A stretch of DNA of 51,753 bases, from assembly GCF_018614195.1 (NCBI RefSeq), contig NZ_JAGGOT010000054.1:1-51753 (forward strand), in the 5' to 3' direction. Numbering within the stretch: position 1 is the first letter of the stretch; each line of letters opens with the position of its first letter. Positions 27,855-36,037 of this stretch are shown piece after piece. The stretch is from Streptomyces sp. ISL-43 (GTDB lineage Bacteria; Actinomycetota; Actinomycetes; Streptomycetales; Streptomycetaceae). A program made the position numbers and the translations under genes. Under the pieces are notes generated by a model, which ran no database searches, was not told where the DNA came from, and was given only the letters and a program-made list of their open reading frames with translations.

Positions 27855-29261
27855 ATGAGCACGTCGGCCCCCGTGGACCGCTACTTCAAGATCTCCGAGC
27901 GCGGCTCGACCATTGCCCGCGAGGTCCGCGGCGGCTTCGCCACCTTCTTCGCGATGGCCTACATCATCGTGCTGAACCCGATCATCCTGGGCAGCGCGAA
28001 GGACATGTACGGGCACCAGCTCGACGGCGGCCAGCTCGTCACCGCCACCGTCCTGACGGCGGCCTTCACCACCCTCCTCATGGGCGTCATCGGCAACGTC
28101 CCGATCGCGCTGGCGGCCGGCCTCGGCGTCAACACCGTCGTCGCCCTGCAGCTCGCCCCGCGCATGAGCTGGCCCGACGCCATGGGCATGGTGGTCCTGG
28201 CCGGCTTCGTGGTGATGCTGCTGGTCGCCACCGGCCTGCGCGAGCGCGTCATGAACGCCGTCCCGCTCGGCCTGCGCAAGGGCATCGCGATCGGCATCGG
28301 CCTGTTCATCATGCTGATCGGCCTGGTCGACTCGGGCTTCGTCTCCCGCATCCCCGACGTCGCGCACACCACGGTCCCACTCCAGCTCGGCAGCGACGGC
28401 CACCTGCAGGGCTGGCCCGTACTGATCTTCGTGATCGGCGTGCTGCTCACGCTGACCCTGCTCATCCGCAAGACGCCCGGCGCGATCCTGATCTCCATCG
28501 TGGCCATGACGCTCGCCGCCCTCGGCGTCCAGCTGATCGCCAAGCTCCCCGACCCGGCCTGGGGCCTGACCGTCCCGGAGTGGCCGGGCAACCCGGTGGC
28601 CGCGCCCGACTTCGGGCTCGTCGGCCAGGTCAGCCTGTTCGGCGGCTTCGGCAAGGTCGGCGTGCTGACCGGCGTCCTCTTCGTCTTCACCGTCCTGCTG
28701 TCCTGCTTCTTCGACGCCATGGGGACCATCCTGGGCGTCGGCGACGAGGCGAAGCTGACGAAGCCGGACGGCTCCTTCCCCGGCATCAACCGGGTCCTGT
28801 TCGTGGACGGCATGGCCGTCGCCGCGGGCGGCGCGACCTCCTCCTCGGCCACCACCTGCTTCGTGGAGTCCACGGCGGGCGTCGGCGAGGGTGCCCGTAC
28901 GGGCCTGGCCAACGTCGTGACGGGCGGCCTCTTCACCGTCGCGCTGTTCCTCACCCCGCTGGCCACCATGGTGCCGTCGCAGGCGGCCACCCCCGCCCTG
29001 GTGGCGGTCGGCTTCCTGATCCTGGCCGGATCGGTGAGGGACATCGACTGGAGCGACTTCACCATCGCCGTCCCGGCCTTCCTGGCCATGGTGATGATGC
29101 CGTTCACCTACTCGATCACCAACGGCATCGGCATCGGCTTCGTGTCCTTCTCCGTCCTGCGGCTGGCGACCGGCCTGGGCCGTGAGGTCCCGGTGGCCAT
29201 GTACGTGGTCTCGGCGGTGTTCGTCTTCTACTACGCGATGCCGGCGCTGGGCCTCACGTAG
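27855..29261 (+). CDS. NCS2-family purine permease (AzgA/GhxP type)
   Basis: This 468-residue permease has 13-14 predicted helices. GGFATFFAMAYIIVLNPIIL, GLGVNTVVALQL and FFDAMGTILGVGDEAKL are signature blocks of the AzgA subfamily that takes up hypoxanthine/guanine/adenine in symport with protons. The loop GGATSSSATTCFVESTAGVG is also conserved there. A vegetative-type promoter and AGGA lie upstream. Divergent to the DUF2530 gene. The exact purine is not determined. Confidence 0.92.
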   Translation: MSTSAPVDRYFKISERGSTIAREVRGGFATFFAMAYIIVLNPIILGSAKDMYGHQLDGGQLVTATVLTAAFTTLLMGVIGNVPIALAAGLGVNTVVALQLAPRMSWPDAMGMVVLAGFVVMLLVATGLRERVMNAVPLGLRKGIAIGIGLFIMLIGLVDSGFVSRIPDVAHTTVPLQLGSDGHLQGWPVLIFVIGVLLTLTLLIRKTPGAILISIVAMTLAALGVQLIAKLPDPAWGLTVPEWPGNPVAAPDFGLVGQVSLFGGFGKVGVLTGVLFVFTVLLSCFFDAMGTILGVGDEAKLTKPDGSFPGINRVLFVDGMAVAAGGATSSSATTCFVESTAGVGEGARTGLANVVTGGLFTVALFLTPLATMVPSQAATPALVAVGFLILAGSVRDIDWSDFTIAVPAFLAMVMMPFTYSITNGIGIGFVSFSVLRLATGLGREVPVAMYVVSAVFVFYYAMPALGLT

Positions 29262-29292
29262 CTCCAGCCGCCACCACCGGGAAGAGCCGGGC

Positions 29293-29475
29293 TCAGGTGA
29301 GCCCGTAGAACTTCTCCGTCTCATCGACGGCCGCCTTGAAGCGTTCGTCGAAATCGTCGCGAATGAGCGTCCGGACCACATAGTCCTGGACGCTCATTCC
29401 GCGTTTGGCGGCATGAGTCCGGAGCCTGTCGAGGAGCTCCCCGTCTATGCGCATGCTCAGCACATGTGTCCCCAT
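29293..29475 (-). CDS. Ribbon-helix-helix protein (CopG-like)
   Basis: This 60-residue protein starts MGTHVLSMRIDGELLDRLR, the N-terminal strand and first helix of a ribbon-helix-helix DNA-binding fold, and continues AAKRGMSVQDYVVRTLIRDD. It should act as a dimeric repressor. No toxin partner is adjacent: the 3' neighbour is the permease and the 5' neighbour a divergent MarR gene. An upstream GTG at 29532 would extend it by 19 residues without improving the fold. GACTCT lies 6 nt before the ATG. Confidence 0.75.
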   Translation of the reverse strand: MGTHVLSMRIDGELLDRLRTHAAKRGMSVQDYVVRTLIRDDFDERFKAAVDETEKFYGLT

Positions 29476-29560
29476 GCCGAAAGAGTCGGGGCACAAGGCA
29501 GGGACGCGTGTCACTTTCCGGAGCGGACTCACCCGTACGAGTGACGCCAGATAAGTGGTG

Positions 29561-29595
29561 TTCCTTAGGTAGGGTAATGAGTTACTCTAAAGAAC
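29561..29595 (+). promoter_or_regulatory. AT-rich imperfect dyad before marR-like gene (probable operator)
   Basis: TTCCTTAGGTAGGGTAA and TTACTCTAAAGAA are imperfect mirror arms around TGAG, ending immediately before the ATG at 29596. MarR proteins bind such AT-rich dyads over their own promoter. This suggests autorepression of the MarR/MFS operon. Confidence 0.6.
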
Positions 29596-30033
29596 ATGCA
29601 TGACCTTTCCCATGGCGACGACGCCGCCGCCGTGAACGACCTCCGCTCGGCCGTCATGCGGCTGGGCCGGCGCCTCAAGCACCAGCGCGTCGACGAATCA
29701 CTGAGCCCGACCGAGATGTCGGTGCTCGGCACCCTCGCCCGTTGCGGCCAGGCCACCCCAGGTGAGCTGGCCCGACGCGAGCACGTACAGCCGCCGTCGA
29801 TGACCCGCATCGTCGCGCTGCTGGAGGCCAAGGGACTGGTCACGCTGGAACCGCACCCCGACGACCGCCGACAGAAGGTGGTCCGCCAGACGGAGGAGGC
29901 CGAGGCGATGCTCGAAGAGAGCCGTCGCAAGCGCAACGCCTTCCTGGCCGGGCTCGCGGCCGAGCTGACCGAGGACGAATGGGCCAAGCTGCGCGAAGCG
30001 GCGCCCGTCCTGGACAAGCTCGCGCACCTATAG
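29596..30033 (+). CDS. MarR-family transcriptional regulator
   Basis: This 145-residue regulator has the winged helix LSPTEMSVLGTLARCGQATP, then REHVQPPSMTRIVALLEAKG (recognition helix) and the wing HPDDRRQKVV, which carries the conserved DxR of MarR proteins. The MFS gene follows after 26 nt and is likely its target. The ATG is preceded by AAAGAA and a dyad operator. Confidence 0.92.
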   Translation: MHDLSHGDDAAAVNDLRSAVMRLGRRLKHQRVDESLSPTEMSVLGTLARCGQATPGELARREHVQPPSMTRIVALLEAKGLVTLEPHPDDRRQKVVRQTEEAEAMLEESRRKRNAFLAGLAAELTEDEWAKLREAAPVLDKLAHL

Positions 30034-30059
30034 GAACGACGCCAGGAGGCGAACCCTTT

Positions 30060-31406
30060 TTGAGTACGGGACCCGGAGCAGACTCCGCCCCCGGCCACAT
30101 ACCCACCACGACGCGCGCCGCCGAGCGCGCCCCGGGCAAGAACTCGATGTTCAGCTCGCTGAAGATCCGGAACTACCGGCTCTTCGCCACGGGACAGGTC
30201 GTCTCGAACACCGGCACCTGGATGCAGCGCATCGCCCAGGACTGGCTCGTCCTCTCCCTGACCGGCTCCGCCTCTGCCGTCGGCATCACCATCGCGCTGC
30301 AGTTCCTGCCGATGCTGCTGTTCGGCCTCTACGGAGGCGTACTCGCCGACCGGCTCCCCAAGCGGCCGCTGCTGCTGTGCACCCAGACCGCGATGGGCCT
30401 CACCGGCATCGCACTCGCCGTCCTCACCCTCGCCGGCCACGTCCAGGTCTGGCACGTCTACCTCGCGGCCTTCCTGCTCGGCCTGGTCACCGTCGTGGAC
30501 AACCCGGCCCGCCAGACCTTCGTCTCCGAGATGGTCGGCAAGGACCAGGTGGCCAACGCCGTCAGCCTGAACTCGGCCAACTTCCAGTCCGCGCGGCTGG
30601 TCGGCCCGGCGCTCGCCGGCGTCCTCATCACCGCCGTCGGCTCCGGCTGGGCCTTCCTGCTGAACGGCCTCTCGTTCGCGGCCCCCATCGCCGGCCTGCT
30701 GATGATGCGGGCGCACGAGCTGCACCGGGTCGAGGTCCAGCCGCGCGCCAAGGGACAGCTGCGCGAAGGCCTGCGCTACGTCGCCGGCCGCCCCGAGCTG
30801 ATCTGGCCGATCGTGCTGGTCGGATTCATCGGCACCTTCGGCTTCAACTTCCCGATCTGGCTGTCCGCCTTCGTCAGCCACGTCTTCCACGGGGACGCGG
30901 GCACCTACGGCCTGTTCAACACCCTCATCGCGGCGGGTTCGCTCGCGGGCGCGCTGCTCGCGGCCCGCCGGGGCCACTCCCGCCTGCGGCTGCTGGTCGC
31001 GGCGGCGGTGCTCTTCTCCGTACTCGTGCTGGTGACGGCCTTCGCACCCGGCTTCTGGCTGTTCGCGGCACTGCTCGTCCCGATCGGCGTGTTCGGGCTG
31101 ACGGTCAACGTCACCGCCAACTCCAGCGTGCAGATGGCGACGGACCCGGAGATGCGCGGGCGGGTGATGGCCCTGTTCATGATGGTCTTCACCGGCGGCA
31201 CCCCGATCGGCGCACCGCTGGTCGGCTGGATCACGGACACCTACGGCGCGCGGATCGGCATGGCCGCCGGCGGCGCCGTGTCCCTGGTCGCGGCCGTGAC
31301 GATCGGCATCGTCCTCTCCCGCGTGGGCAACCTCCGCCTCAGCGTGAACCGCCACGGCGTGACCTTCGTCCCGACGGGCCGCAGCCAACTGGTCGCGGCG
31401 GCCTGA
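30060..31406 (+). CDS. MFS transporter (EntS/DUF894-like) in the MarR operon
   Basis: This 448-residue permease starts at a TTG preceded by AGGAGG with 11-nt spacing. An ATG 29 codons later (30147) is the start of the conserved part MFSSLKIRNYRLFATGQVVS. The sequence matches the EntS-like group: WMQRIAQDWLVLSLTGSAS, GVLADRLPKRPLLL (MFS loop motif), DNPARQTFVSEMVG. Twelve helices are predicted. Function is probably efflux of a small molecule that also inactivates the MarR repressor. A long hairpin terminates the operon. Confidence 0.92.
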   Translation: MSTGPGADSAPGHIPTTTRAAERAPGKNSMFSSLKIRNYRLFATGQVVSNTGTWMQRIAQDWLVLSLTGSASAVGITIALQFLPMLLFGLYGGVLADRLPKRPLLLCTQTAMGLTGIALAVLTLAGHVQVWHVYLAAFLLGLVTVVDNPARQTFVSEMVGKDQVANAVSLNSANFQSARLVGPALAGVLITAVGSGWAFLLNGLSFAAPIAGLLMMRAHELHRVEVQPRAKGQLREGLRYVAGRPELIWPIVLVGFIGTFGFNFPIWLSAFVSHVFHGDAGTYGLFNTLIAAGSLAGALLAARRGHSRLRLLVAAAVLFSVLVLVTAFAPGFWLFAALLVPIGVFGLTVNVTANSSVQMATDPEMRGRVMALFMMVFTGGTPIGAPLVGWITDTYGARIGMAAGGAVSLVAAVTIGIVLSRVGNLRLSVNRHGVTFVPTGRSQLVAAA

Positions 31407-31411
31407 CCCCT

Positions 31412-31453
31412 GGGCGGGGCTGCGATTGCCCTCCGGGCAATCCAGCCCCGCCC
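31412..31453. terminator. Long hairpin terminator after the MarR/MFS operon
   Basis: Left arm 31412-31430 pairs with right arm 31435-31453 through 18 bp with a single bulged base and a 4-nt loop. It starts 6 nt after the MFS stop codon. Confidence 0.85.
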
Positions 31454-31470
31454 GGGGCCCCCCGGACTCC

Positions 31471-31517
31471 GCCCTGGGGGAGTTTGAGGCGCGGGGGCCC
31501 GGGGGGGCCGGCCCCCG
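31471..31517. repeat. Interspersed Streptomyces intergenic repeat (TTTGAGGCGCGGGG type), copy 1
   Basis: The stretch around agtttgaggcgcggggg is followed by a GC-rich dyad (ggggggccggccccc). The same TTTGAGGCGCGGGG core occurs in reverse orientation at 38175-38195. This core is a widespread intergenic repeat in Streptomyces genomes; its role is unknown, possibly terminator-related. Confidence 0.6.
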
Positions 31518-31558
31518 GCAACGGCGCCGCACCCGGGCAGCCCCGCTAGTCTCGGTCC

Positions 31559-32149
31559 ATGAGACTGTTCGCAGCCGTCATCCCGCCCGAGGCGGCCATC
31601 GCGGAACTGGCCGAGGCCGTGCACGGACTGCGCGACGACCGCATGCGCTGGACCGCGGAAGCGGGCTGGCACTTCACCCTCGCCTTCATGGGCGAGGTCG
31701 GCGACGAACTCCTCCCCGAACTGCACGCCCGCCTCGCCCGCGCAGCGACCCGCTCGGCGCCCTTCACGCTGCGGATCCACAGCTCCGGCCACTTCGGCCA
31801 CCGCTCGCTGTGGGCGGGCGCCGCCGGGGACCTCGACGCCCTGCGGATGCTCGCCGAGCGGGCCGACGCCGCCGCGCGCCGTTCCGGGGTGCCGATGGAC
31901 CAGCACCACCGGTACACGCCCCACCTCACCCTCGGCCGGCTCCGCGACGAGGCGGACGACGTGCGGCCCTACTGCGAGCGGCTGGCCTCCTTCGAGGGCA
32001 CCGCCTGGCGGGTCGGCGAGCTGAGCCTGGTCCGCAGCTACCTGCCGGCCGGCGGCGTCCCGGGCGAGCAGCCCCGCTACGAGGTCGTCGGCGCCTGGGA
32101 ACTGGGAGAGCCCGCCCCTCCGTACGAGGGGCGGGCCCGGTCGCGTTAG
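31559..32149 (+). CDS. thpR: RNA 2',3'-cyclic phosphodiesterase
   Basis: This 196-residue 2H-family phosphoesterase has both HxTx motifs: HFTL near residue 38 and HLTL near residue 121. It should open 2',3'-cyclic phosphate RNA ends. The N-terminus MRLFAAVIPPEAA is typical of ThpR/LigT. No SD is present; TAGTCT lies exactly 6 nt before the ATG, so the mRNA is probably leaderless. The C-terminus ends in a Pro/Gly/Arg-rich segment. It is followed by a tiny membrane peptide gene whose own -10 overlaps its stop codon. Confidence 0.92.
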   Translation: MRLFAAVIPPEAAIAELAEAVHGLRDDRMRWTAEAGWHFTLAFMGEVGDELLPELHARLARAATRSAPFTLRIHSSGHFGHRSLWAGAAGDLDALRMLAERADAAARRSGVPMDQHHRYTPHLTLGRLRDEADDVRPYCERLASFEGTAWRVGELSLVRSYLPAGGVPGEQPRYEVVGAWELGEPAPPYEGRARSR

Positions 32150-32158
32150 GCTCGACGG

Positions 32159-32248
32159 GTGGATCCCAAGACCAGAAACCGCGTCATGGCCGGCGTTCTC
32201 GTGCTGATGTTCGTCGTCGTCGCCGTGGCCGCCGCCGTCGGGCAGTAG
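32159..32248 (+). CDS. 29-residue single-pass membrane peptide
   Basis: GTG start, then a short basic segment (DPKTRNR) and a hydrophobic helix (VMAGVLVLMFVVVAVAAAVG). TAGGCT (32147-32152) lies exactly 6 nt before the GTG and overlaps the thpR stop codon, which fits a leaderless transcript. Codon usage is strongly biased to G/C at third positions. Too short for automatic gene callers. Function unknown. Confidence 0.6.
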   Translation: MDPKTRNRVMAGVLVLMFVVVAVAAAVGQ

Positions 32249-32267
32249 CACCCGGCCGTCCCCGCCC

Positions 32268-32998
32268 CTACCAGGCGAACGCCTCCGGAGCCGGTCCCGG
32301 CCCCGGGAAGACCTCCTCCAGCACCTCCTGCGACAGTTCCAGCTCCACCGCGCGCAGCGCGGACGCGAGCTGCTCCGGCGTACGCGGTCCGACGATCGGG
32401 CCGGTGACCCCGGGACGGGTCAGCAGCCAGGCCAGGGCGACCTCGCCGGGCTCCAGGCCGTGCTTGTCCAGCAGGTCCTCGTACGCCTGCACCTGCGCCC
32501 GTACGGAGCTGTTGGCCAGCGCGTCCGCCGAGCGGCCGGTGGCGGTGCGCCCCGACTCGGCAGCCTTGCGGATGGCACCGCCGAGCAGTCCGCCGTGCAG
32601 CGGGGACCACGGGATGACGCCGAGCCCGTACGCCTCGGCGGCCGGGATGATCTCCATCTCCGCGCGCCGCTCGGCGAGGTTGTAGAGGCACTGCTCGCTG
32701 ACGAGGCCGAGCCGCCCGGAACGCGCCGCGGCCTCGTTGGCCTGGGCGATCTTCCAGCCGGGGAAGTTCGAGGAGCCCGCGTAGAGGATCTTGCCCTGCT
32801 GGATCAGGACCTCGACGGCCTGCCAGATCTCCTCGAAGGGGGTGTTCCGGTCGACGTGGTGGAACTGGTAGAGGTCGATGTAGTCGGTCTGGAGCCGCTT
32901 GAGGCTGGCGTCGACGGCCCGCCGGATGTTCAGCGCCGACAGGCGGTCGTAGTTGGGCCACGGGTCGCCCTCGGCGGCCATGCTGCCGTAGACCTTGT
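32268..32998 (-). pseudogene. Aldo/keto reductase, 3' fragment
   Basis: This encodes the C-terminal 240 or so residues of an aldo/keto reductase (KVYGSMAAEG through FPGPGPAPEAFAW). It includes the strand with QFHHVDR, SSNFPG and WSPLHGGLLGG. Upstream of KVYG (about 32996) the reading frame continues into the recombinase DNA on the opposite strand and loses homology. The matching N-terminal piece lies at 36038-36217 in the same orientation. About 35 codons between the two pieces are missing. An intact copy about 90% identical by eye in DNA lies in inverted orientation at 34994-35983. Confidence 0.85.
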
Positions 32999-33002
32999 GG
33001 TC
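32990..33002. other. Left junction of the integrated element (candidate att site)
   Basis: Homology to the aldo/keto reductase stops here and homology to the serine recombinase N-terminus begins within the same few bases (accttgtgg). This is where a large serine recombinase gene is expected to abut its own attachment site. The crossover dinucleotide cannot be fixed by eye. Confidence 0.5.
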
Positions 33003-34651
33003 CGCCTGTCGAAGATCTCGGACGAGACCACATCGCCGGAGCGCCAGCGCCGATCGATTCAACGATGGGCCGACCAGGGAGGGCACGTCGTCGTCGGGTG
33101 GGTCGAGGACATCGACGTATCCGGCGGTGTCGAGCCGTGGAAGCGCCCTGACTTCAGCAAGTGGCTGCCGTCCACCATTGGCAAAGAGGTCAGCTCGATC
33201 GAGCACCGGATCGCACTGGAGGAGTCCCGGGCCGACGAGTACGACATCATCTGCGCGCTGAAGCTCGACCGCCTCTCACGGCGCGTGCTCCACGTGCACA
33301 CGCTCGTTGAGTGGTGCGAAATGCACGGCAAGGAGGTCGCCACCGTCGAGGACGGGATCAACCTGAACACGCAAATGGGCAAGCTGCTGTTCAGCCTGAT
33401 CGCGTCCTTCGCGGAAGGGGAACTCGAAGCCATCAAGGCCCGGGCAAAGTCCTCGTACAACCACCTGGTGAAGGAGGGCCGCTGGCGCGGGGGCCGGATT
33501 CCGTACGGCTACCGAGCGGAGAAGCAGGACACCGGCGACGGCTGGCGACTGGTCCCGGACGACTACGGAACGGACACCGCCGGGACGCTGCGCGAGATCA
33601 TCCGCCGGCTGATCGACGGCGAGTCCGCGAACAGCATCGCCCAGTGGCTCAACGAAGACCCGACCAAGACCCCGGTATCGCTCGACGCCCAGCTGATGAG
33701 GAACGGCAAGCCCCCGAAGGGCGGCCGGTGGACCGCCGCGAACACAGCCAAGGTGGTGCGCTCCCTGAACGTTCTCGGCCAGATGGAGGTGACAGAGGAA
33801 GTTGTCATCGACGGCCGGAAGACGAAGCGAACCCGCGTCATCCGTGACGCAGAGGGTCGCCCTCTCCAGCGGGCGGAACCGCTGATCAGCCAGGAGGAGT
33901 GGGAGCTGGCGAACAAGAAGCTGGACGAGAACACCAGCAAGCGCAACGGCAACCGGAAGGGCGGCTCCCCGATGCTCAGGGTCGCGTTCTGTACCTGCGG
34001 AGAACCGGCGTACCTCGGCCCGGGGCGAAACTGGCCGTACTACCGGTGCGCGTCCCGGACCACGCACAAGCCCTGCCCTACGGGCAGCAAGGGCATCGCG
34101 GCTCACGTGCTGGAGGGAGCCGTCGAGGAGGTCTTCCTGCGCGCAGCCGGCAATGTCGAGATCGTGCGCAAGGTCTTCCGTCCAGGCGTCGACTTCACGC
34201 GGGACATCGAAGAGGTCAACCGCGCGCTGGCTGAACTTCGTGAGGACCGGGAAGCCGGTCTCTACTCCAGCGAGCTGGGCAAGCAGGAGTACCGCGAGAC
34301 GTACAAGCGGCTGGACGCACGGCGGGAACAGCTCATGGCCCAGCCCACCCGGCCGGATACCTGGGAGGAGATCCCGACGAATGAGACCTACAGGGAACGC
34401 TGGGCGAAACTGACGACCCAACACGAGAAGGCAAGGAACTCCGGGCCGCCGGAGTCAGGGCAGTCATCCACGCCGAGAAGCTGCCGCCGATGACCCCTGC
34501 GCAGGCGATGTCCCCAGAGGGCCACGAGGGCATGTGGCAGGAGGGGAAGGGACGGGTGCAGGTCCTGATTCCCATGGACTTCAAGCGCCGAAAGTCGCGG
34601 AACTTGGCCTGCCACTCGTCACCATCCAAGAGCACGTACAGCCTCCTTTAG
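32997..34651 (+). pseudogene. Large serine recombinase, frameshifted near its 3' end
   Basis: This gene encodes an integrase of the Bxb1-like large serine recombinase group. The catalytic Ser lies in VVRLSKISD, TTSPERQRR follows, and DRLSRR and SLIASFAEGELEAIKAR form the N-terminal resolvase domain. The recombinase domain GRIPYGYR, a zinc-ribbon region (CTCGEPAYLG, CASRTTHKPC) and a coiled-coil region come after. The likely GTG at 32997 puts the Ser at residue 5; it lacks an SD, and the native start was probably lost at the att junction. The frame breaks at about 34434-34436, where one G appears missing. The original frame stops at 34493, while the restored frame continues (LRAAGVRAVIHAEKLPPM to IPMDFKRRKS) to a stop at 34651. 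Activity is doubtful. Confidence 0.85.
34333..34635 (-). pseudogene. Truncated gene, DUF6879-like N-terminus
   Basis: A GTG at 34635 has an excellent AAAGGAGG 8 nt upstream, and the first residues (LLDGDEWQAKFRDFR) resemble the start of DUF6879 proteins, which often follow a small protein like that at 34619-34825. After about 25 codons the frame runs antisense through the recombinase 3' end and loses any protein-like character. So the gene was cut where it now meets the recombinase. Family assignment from so short a piece is tentative. Confidence 0.4.
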
Positions 34652-34825
34652 AACGCTCTCGGGAATTTCCACGAGCCCCTCGCCGGAGGGTGGAGTGAAG
34701 GCGTCGGACAGGTCGCCCTGCACGACGAACGAGCCTGACGCGGTGCGGTACACGTTCGGGCAGTCGCCCTGTCCGCACTCGCCGTTTCCGTTGCCGGTGA
34801 GTCGGGTCAGTTCCTCACGAGCCAT
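34619..34825 (-). CDS. Small hypothetical protein of a mobile/regulatory cassette
   Basis: This 68-residue protein has an acidic, Cys-containing N-terminal part (GNGECGQGDCPNVYRTASG) followed by SFVVQGDLSDAF. The CPxVYRT...VVQG pattern is seen in many small Streptomyces proteins next to DUF6879 and XRE regulator genes. AGGGGG lies 6 nt upstream of the ATG. It overlaps the truncated DUF6879-like gene by 17 nt. An 18-bp palindrome sits 17 bp upstream. Function unknown. Confidence 0.7.
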   Translation of the reverse strand: MAREELTRLTGNGNGECGQGDCPNVYRTASGSFVVQGDLSDAFTPPSGEGLVEIPESVLKEAVRALGW

Positions 34826-34842
34826 GTGAACCCCCTGGTTCG

Positions 34843-34860
34843 TGGCCCTGATCAGGGCCA
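34843..34860. promoter_or_regulatory. 18-bp perfect palindrome upstream of the 68-residue protein gene
   Basis: TGGCCCTGATCAGGGCCA is fully self-complementary. It lies 17 bp before the minus-strand ATG and may be an operator for the element's regulator. Confidence 0.5.
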
Positions 34861-34894
34861 GACAGGAAGACCGTACGGAGCAGCGGATTCGGAC

Positions 34895-34931
34895 GTCTAT
34901 GCAGAGACGCGACTATGCGCGTTGTCGCATA
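34895..34931. repeat. Short inverted and direct repeats before the intact reductase
   Basis: TATGCG (34914-34919) and CGCATA (34926-34931) form an inverted repeat, and CTATGC occurs twice (about 34897 and 34913). The local AT content is higher than its surroundings. It could be a promoter/operator for the reductase or a remnant of element DNA. Confidence 0.35.
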
Positions 34932-34993
34932 AATCGGTGGGTTCGCGGGGCGCCCTTGCCTGGAGTGGACTCGAAGCAGTTGGCTTGGGGCTC

Positions 34994-35983
34994 ATGAAGT
35001 ACACGCAGCTCGGACGCACCGGACTCAAGGTCAGCCGACTCGTTCTCGGCACGATGAACTTCGGTCCGCAGACAGACGAACCGACCAGCCACGGAATCCT
35101 GGATGCCGCCCTCGACGCCGGTCTGAATTTCGTCGACACGGCCAATGTGTATGGGTGGGGTGACAACAAGGGCCGCACCGAGGAGATCATCGGCACCTGG
35201 TTCGCCCAGGGTGGTGGCCGGCGGGAGAAGACAGTCCTGGCCACCAAGGTCTACGGGAACATGGCCGCCGAGGGCGACTCGTGGCCCAACTACGACCGGC
35301 TGTCGGCGCTGAACATCCGGCGGGCCGTCGACGCCAGCCTCAAGCGGCTCCAGACCGACTACATCGACCTCTACCAGTTCCACCACGTCGACCGCCGGAC
35401 CCCCTTCGAGGAGATCTGGCAGGCCGTCGACGTCCTCATCCAGCAGGGGAAGATCCTCTATGCGGGGTCGTCGAACTTCCCCGGGTACAAGATTGCACAG
35501 GCCAACGAGACCGCCGCCCGGCGTGGCTCGATCGGGCTGGTCAGCGAGCAGTGCCTGTACAACCTCGCCGAGCGTCGCGCCGAGATGGAGGTCATCCCGG
35601 CCGCCCAGGAGTACGGCCTCGGGGTCATCCCCTGGTCCCCGCTCCACGGCGGGCTGCTGGGCGGTGTCATCAGGAAGGAGGTCGAGGGCGGGCGCCGTGC
35701 CTCTGGGCGGTCGGCGGACGCGCTGGCCAACAGCTCCGTACGGACGCAGGTGCAGGCGTACGAGGACCTGCTGGACAAGCACGGCCTGGAGCCCGGCGAA
35801 GCCGCCCTGGCCTGGCTGCTGACCCGTCCCGGGGTCACCGGCCCGATCGTCGGGCCGCGTACGGCCGAGCAACTGGAGAGCGCGCTGCGCGCCCTGGAGC
35901 TGGAGCTCAGTGAGGAGGTTCTCGCCGGCCTGGACGAGATCTTCCCCGGGCCGGGGCCGTCCCCCGAAGCGTTCGCATGGTGA
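34994..35983 (+). CDS. Aldo/keto reductase, intact copy inside the element
   Basis: This 329-residue NADPH-dependent oxidoreductase starts MKYTQLGRTGLKVSRLVLG. The catalytic tetrad is recognisable as Asp (VDTANVYGWG), Tyr in that motif, Lys (LATKVYG) and His (QFHHVDR). The C-terminus has GPIVGPRTAEQL, the NADP-binding segment. It is complete, whereas the minus-strand homologue on either side is broken. The first 55 bases of its coding region and about 25 bases upstream of the ATG closely match the 5' fragment. It probably replaces the disrupted gene. Substrate unknown. Confidence 0.92.
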   Translation: MKYTQLGRTGLKVSRLVLGTMNFGPQTDEPTSHGILDAALDAGLNFVDTANVYGWGDNKGRTEEIIGTWFAQGGGRREKTVLATKVYGNMAAEGDSWPNYDRLSALNIRRAVDASLKRLQTDYIDLYQFHHVDRRTPFEEIWQAVDVLIQQGKILYAGSSNFPGYKIAQANETAARRGSIGLVSEQCLYNLAERRAEMEVIPAAQEYGLGVIPWSPLHGGLLGGVIRKEVEGGRRASGRSADALANSSVRTQVQAYEDLLDKHGLEPGEAALAWLLTRPGVTGPIVGPRTAEQLESALRALELELSEEVLAGLDEIFPGPGPSPEAFAW

Positions 35984-36037
35984 TCAGGTAGGCGTGCGCA
36001 GGGCCGTCGCCGCTTCGTTCGGGCGGCGGCCACCGCA

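Noticed and set aside
29293..30033. Toxin-antitoxin pair made of the RHH and MarR genes
   Set aside because: The MarR protein is a full regulator paired with an MFS exporter and is divergent from the RHH gene.
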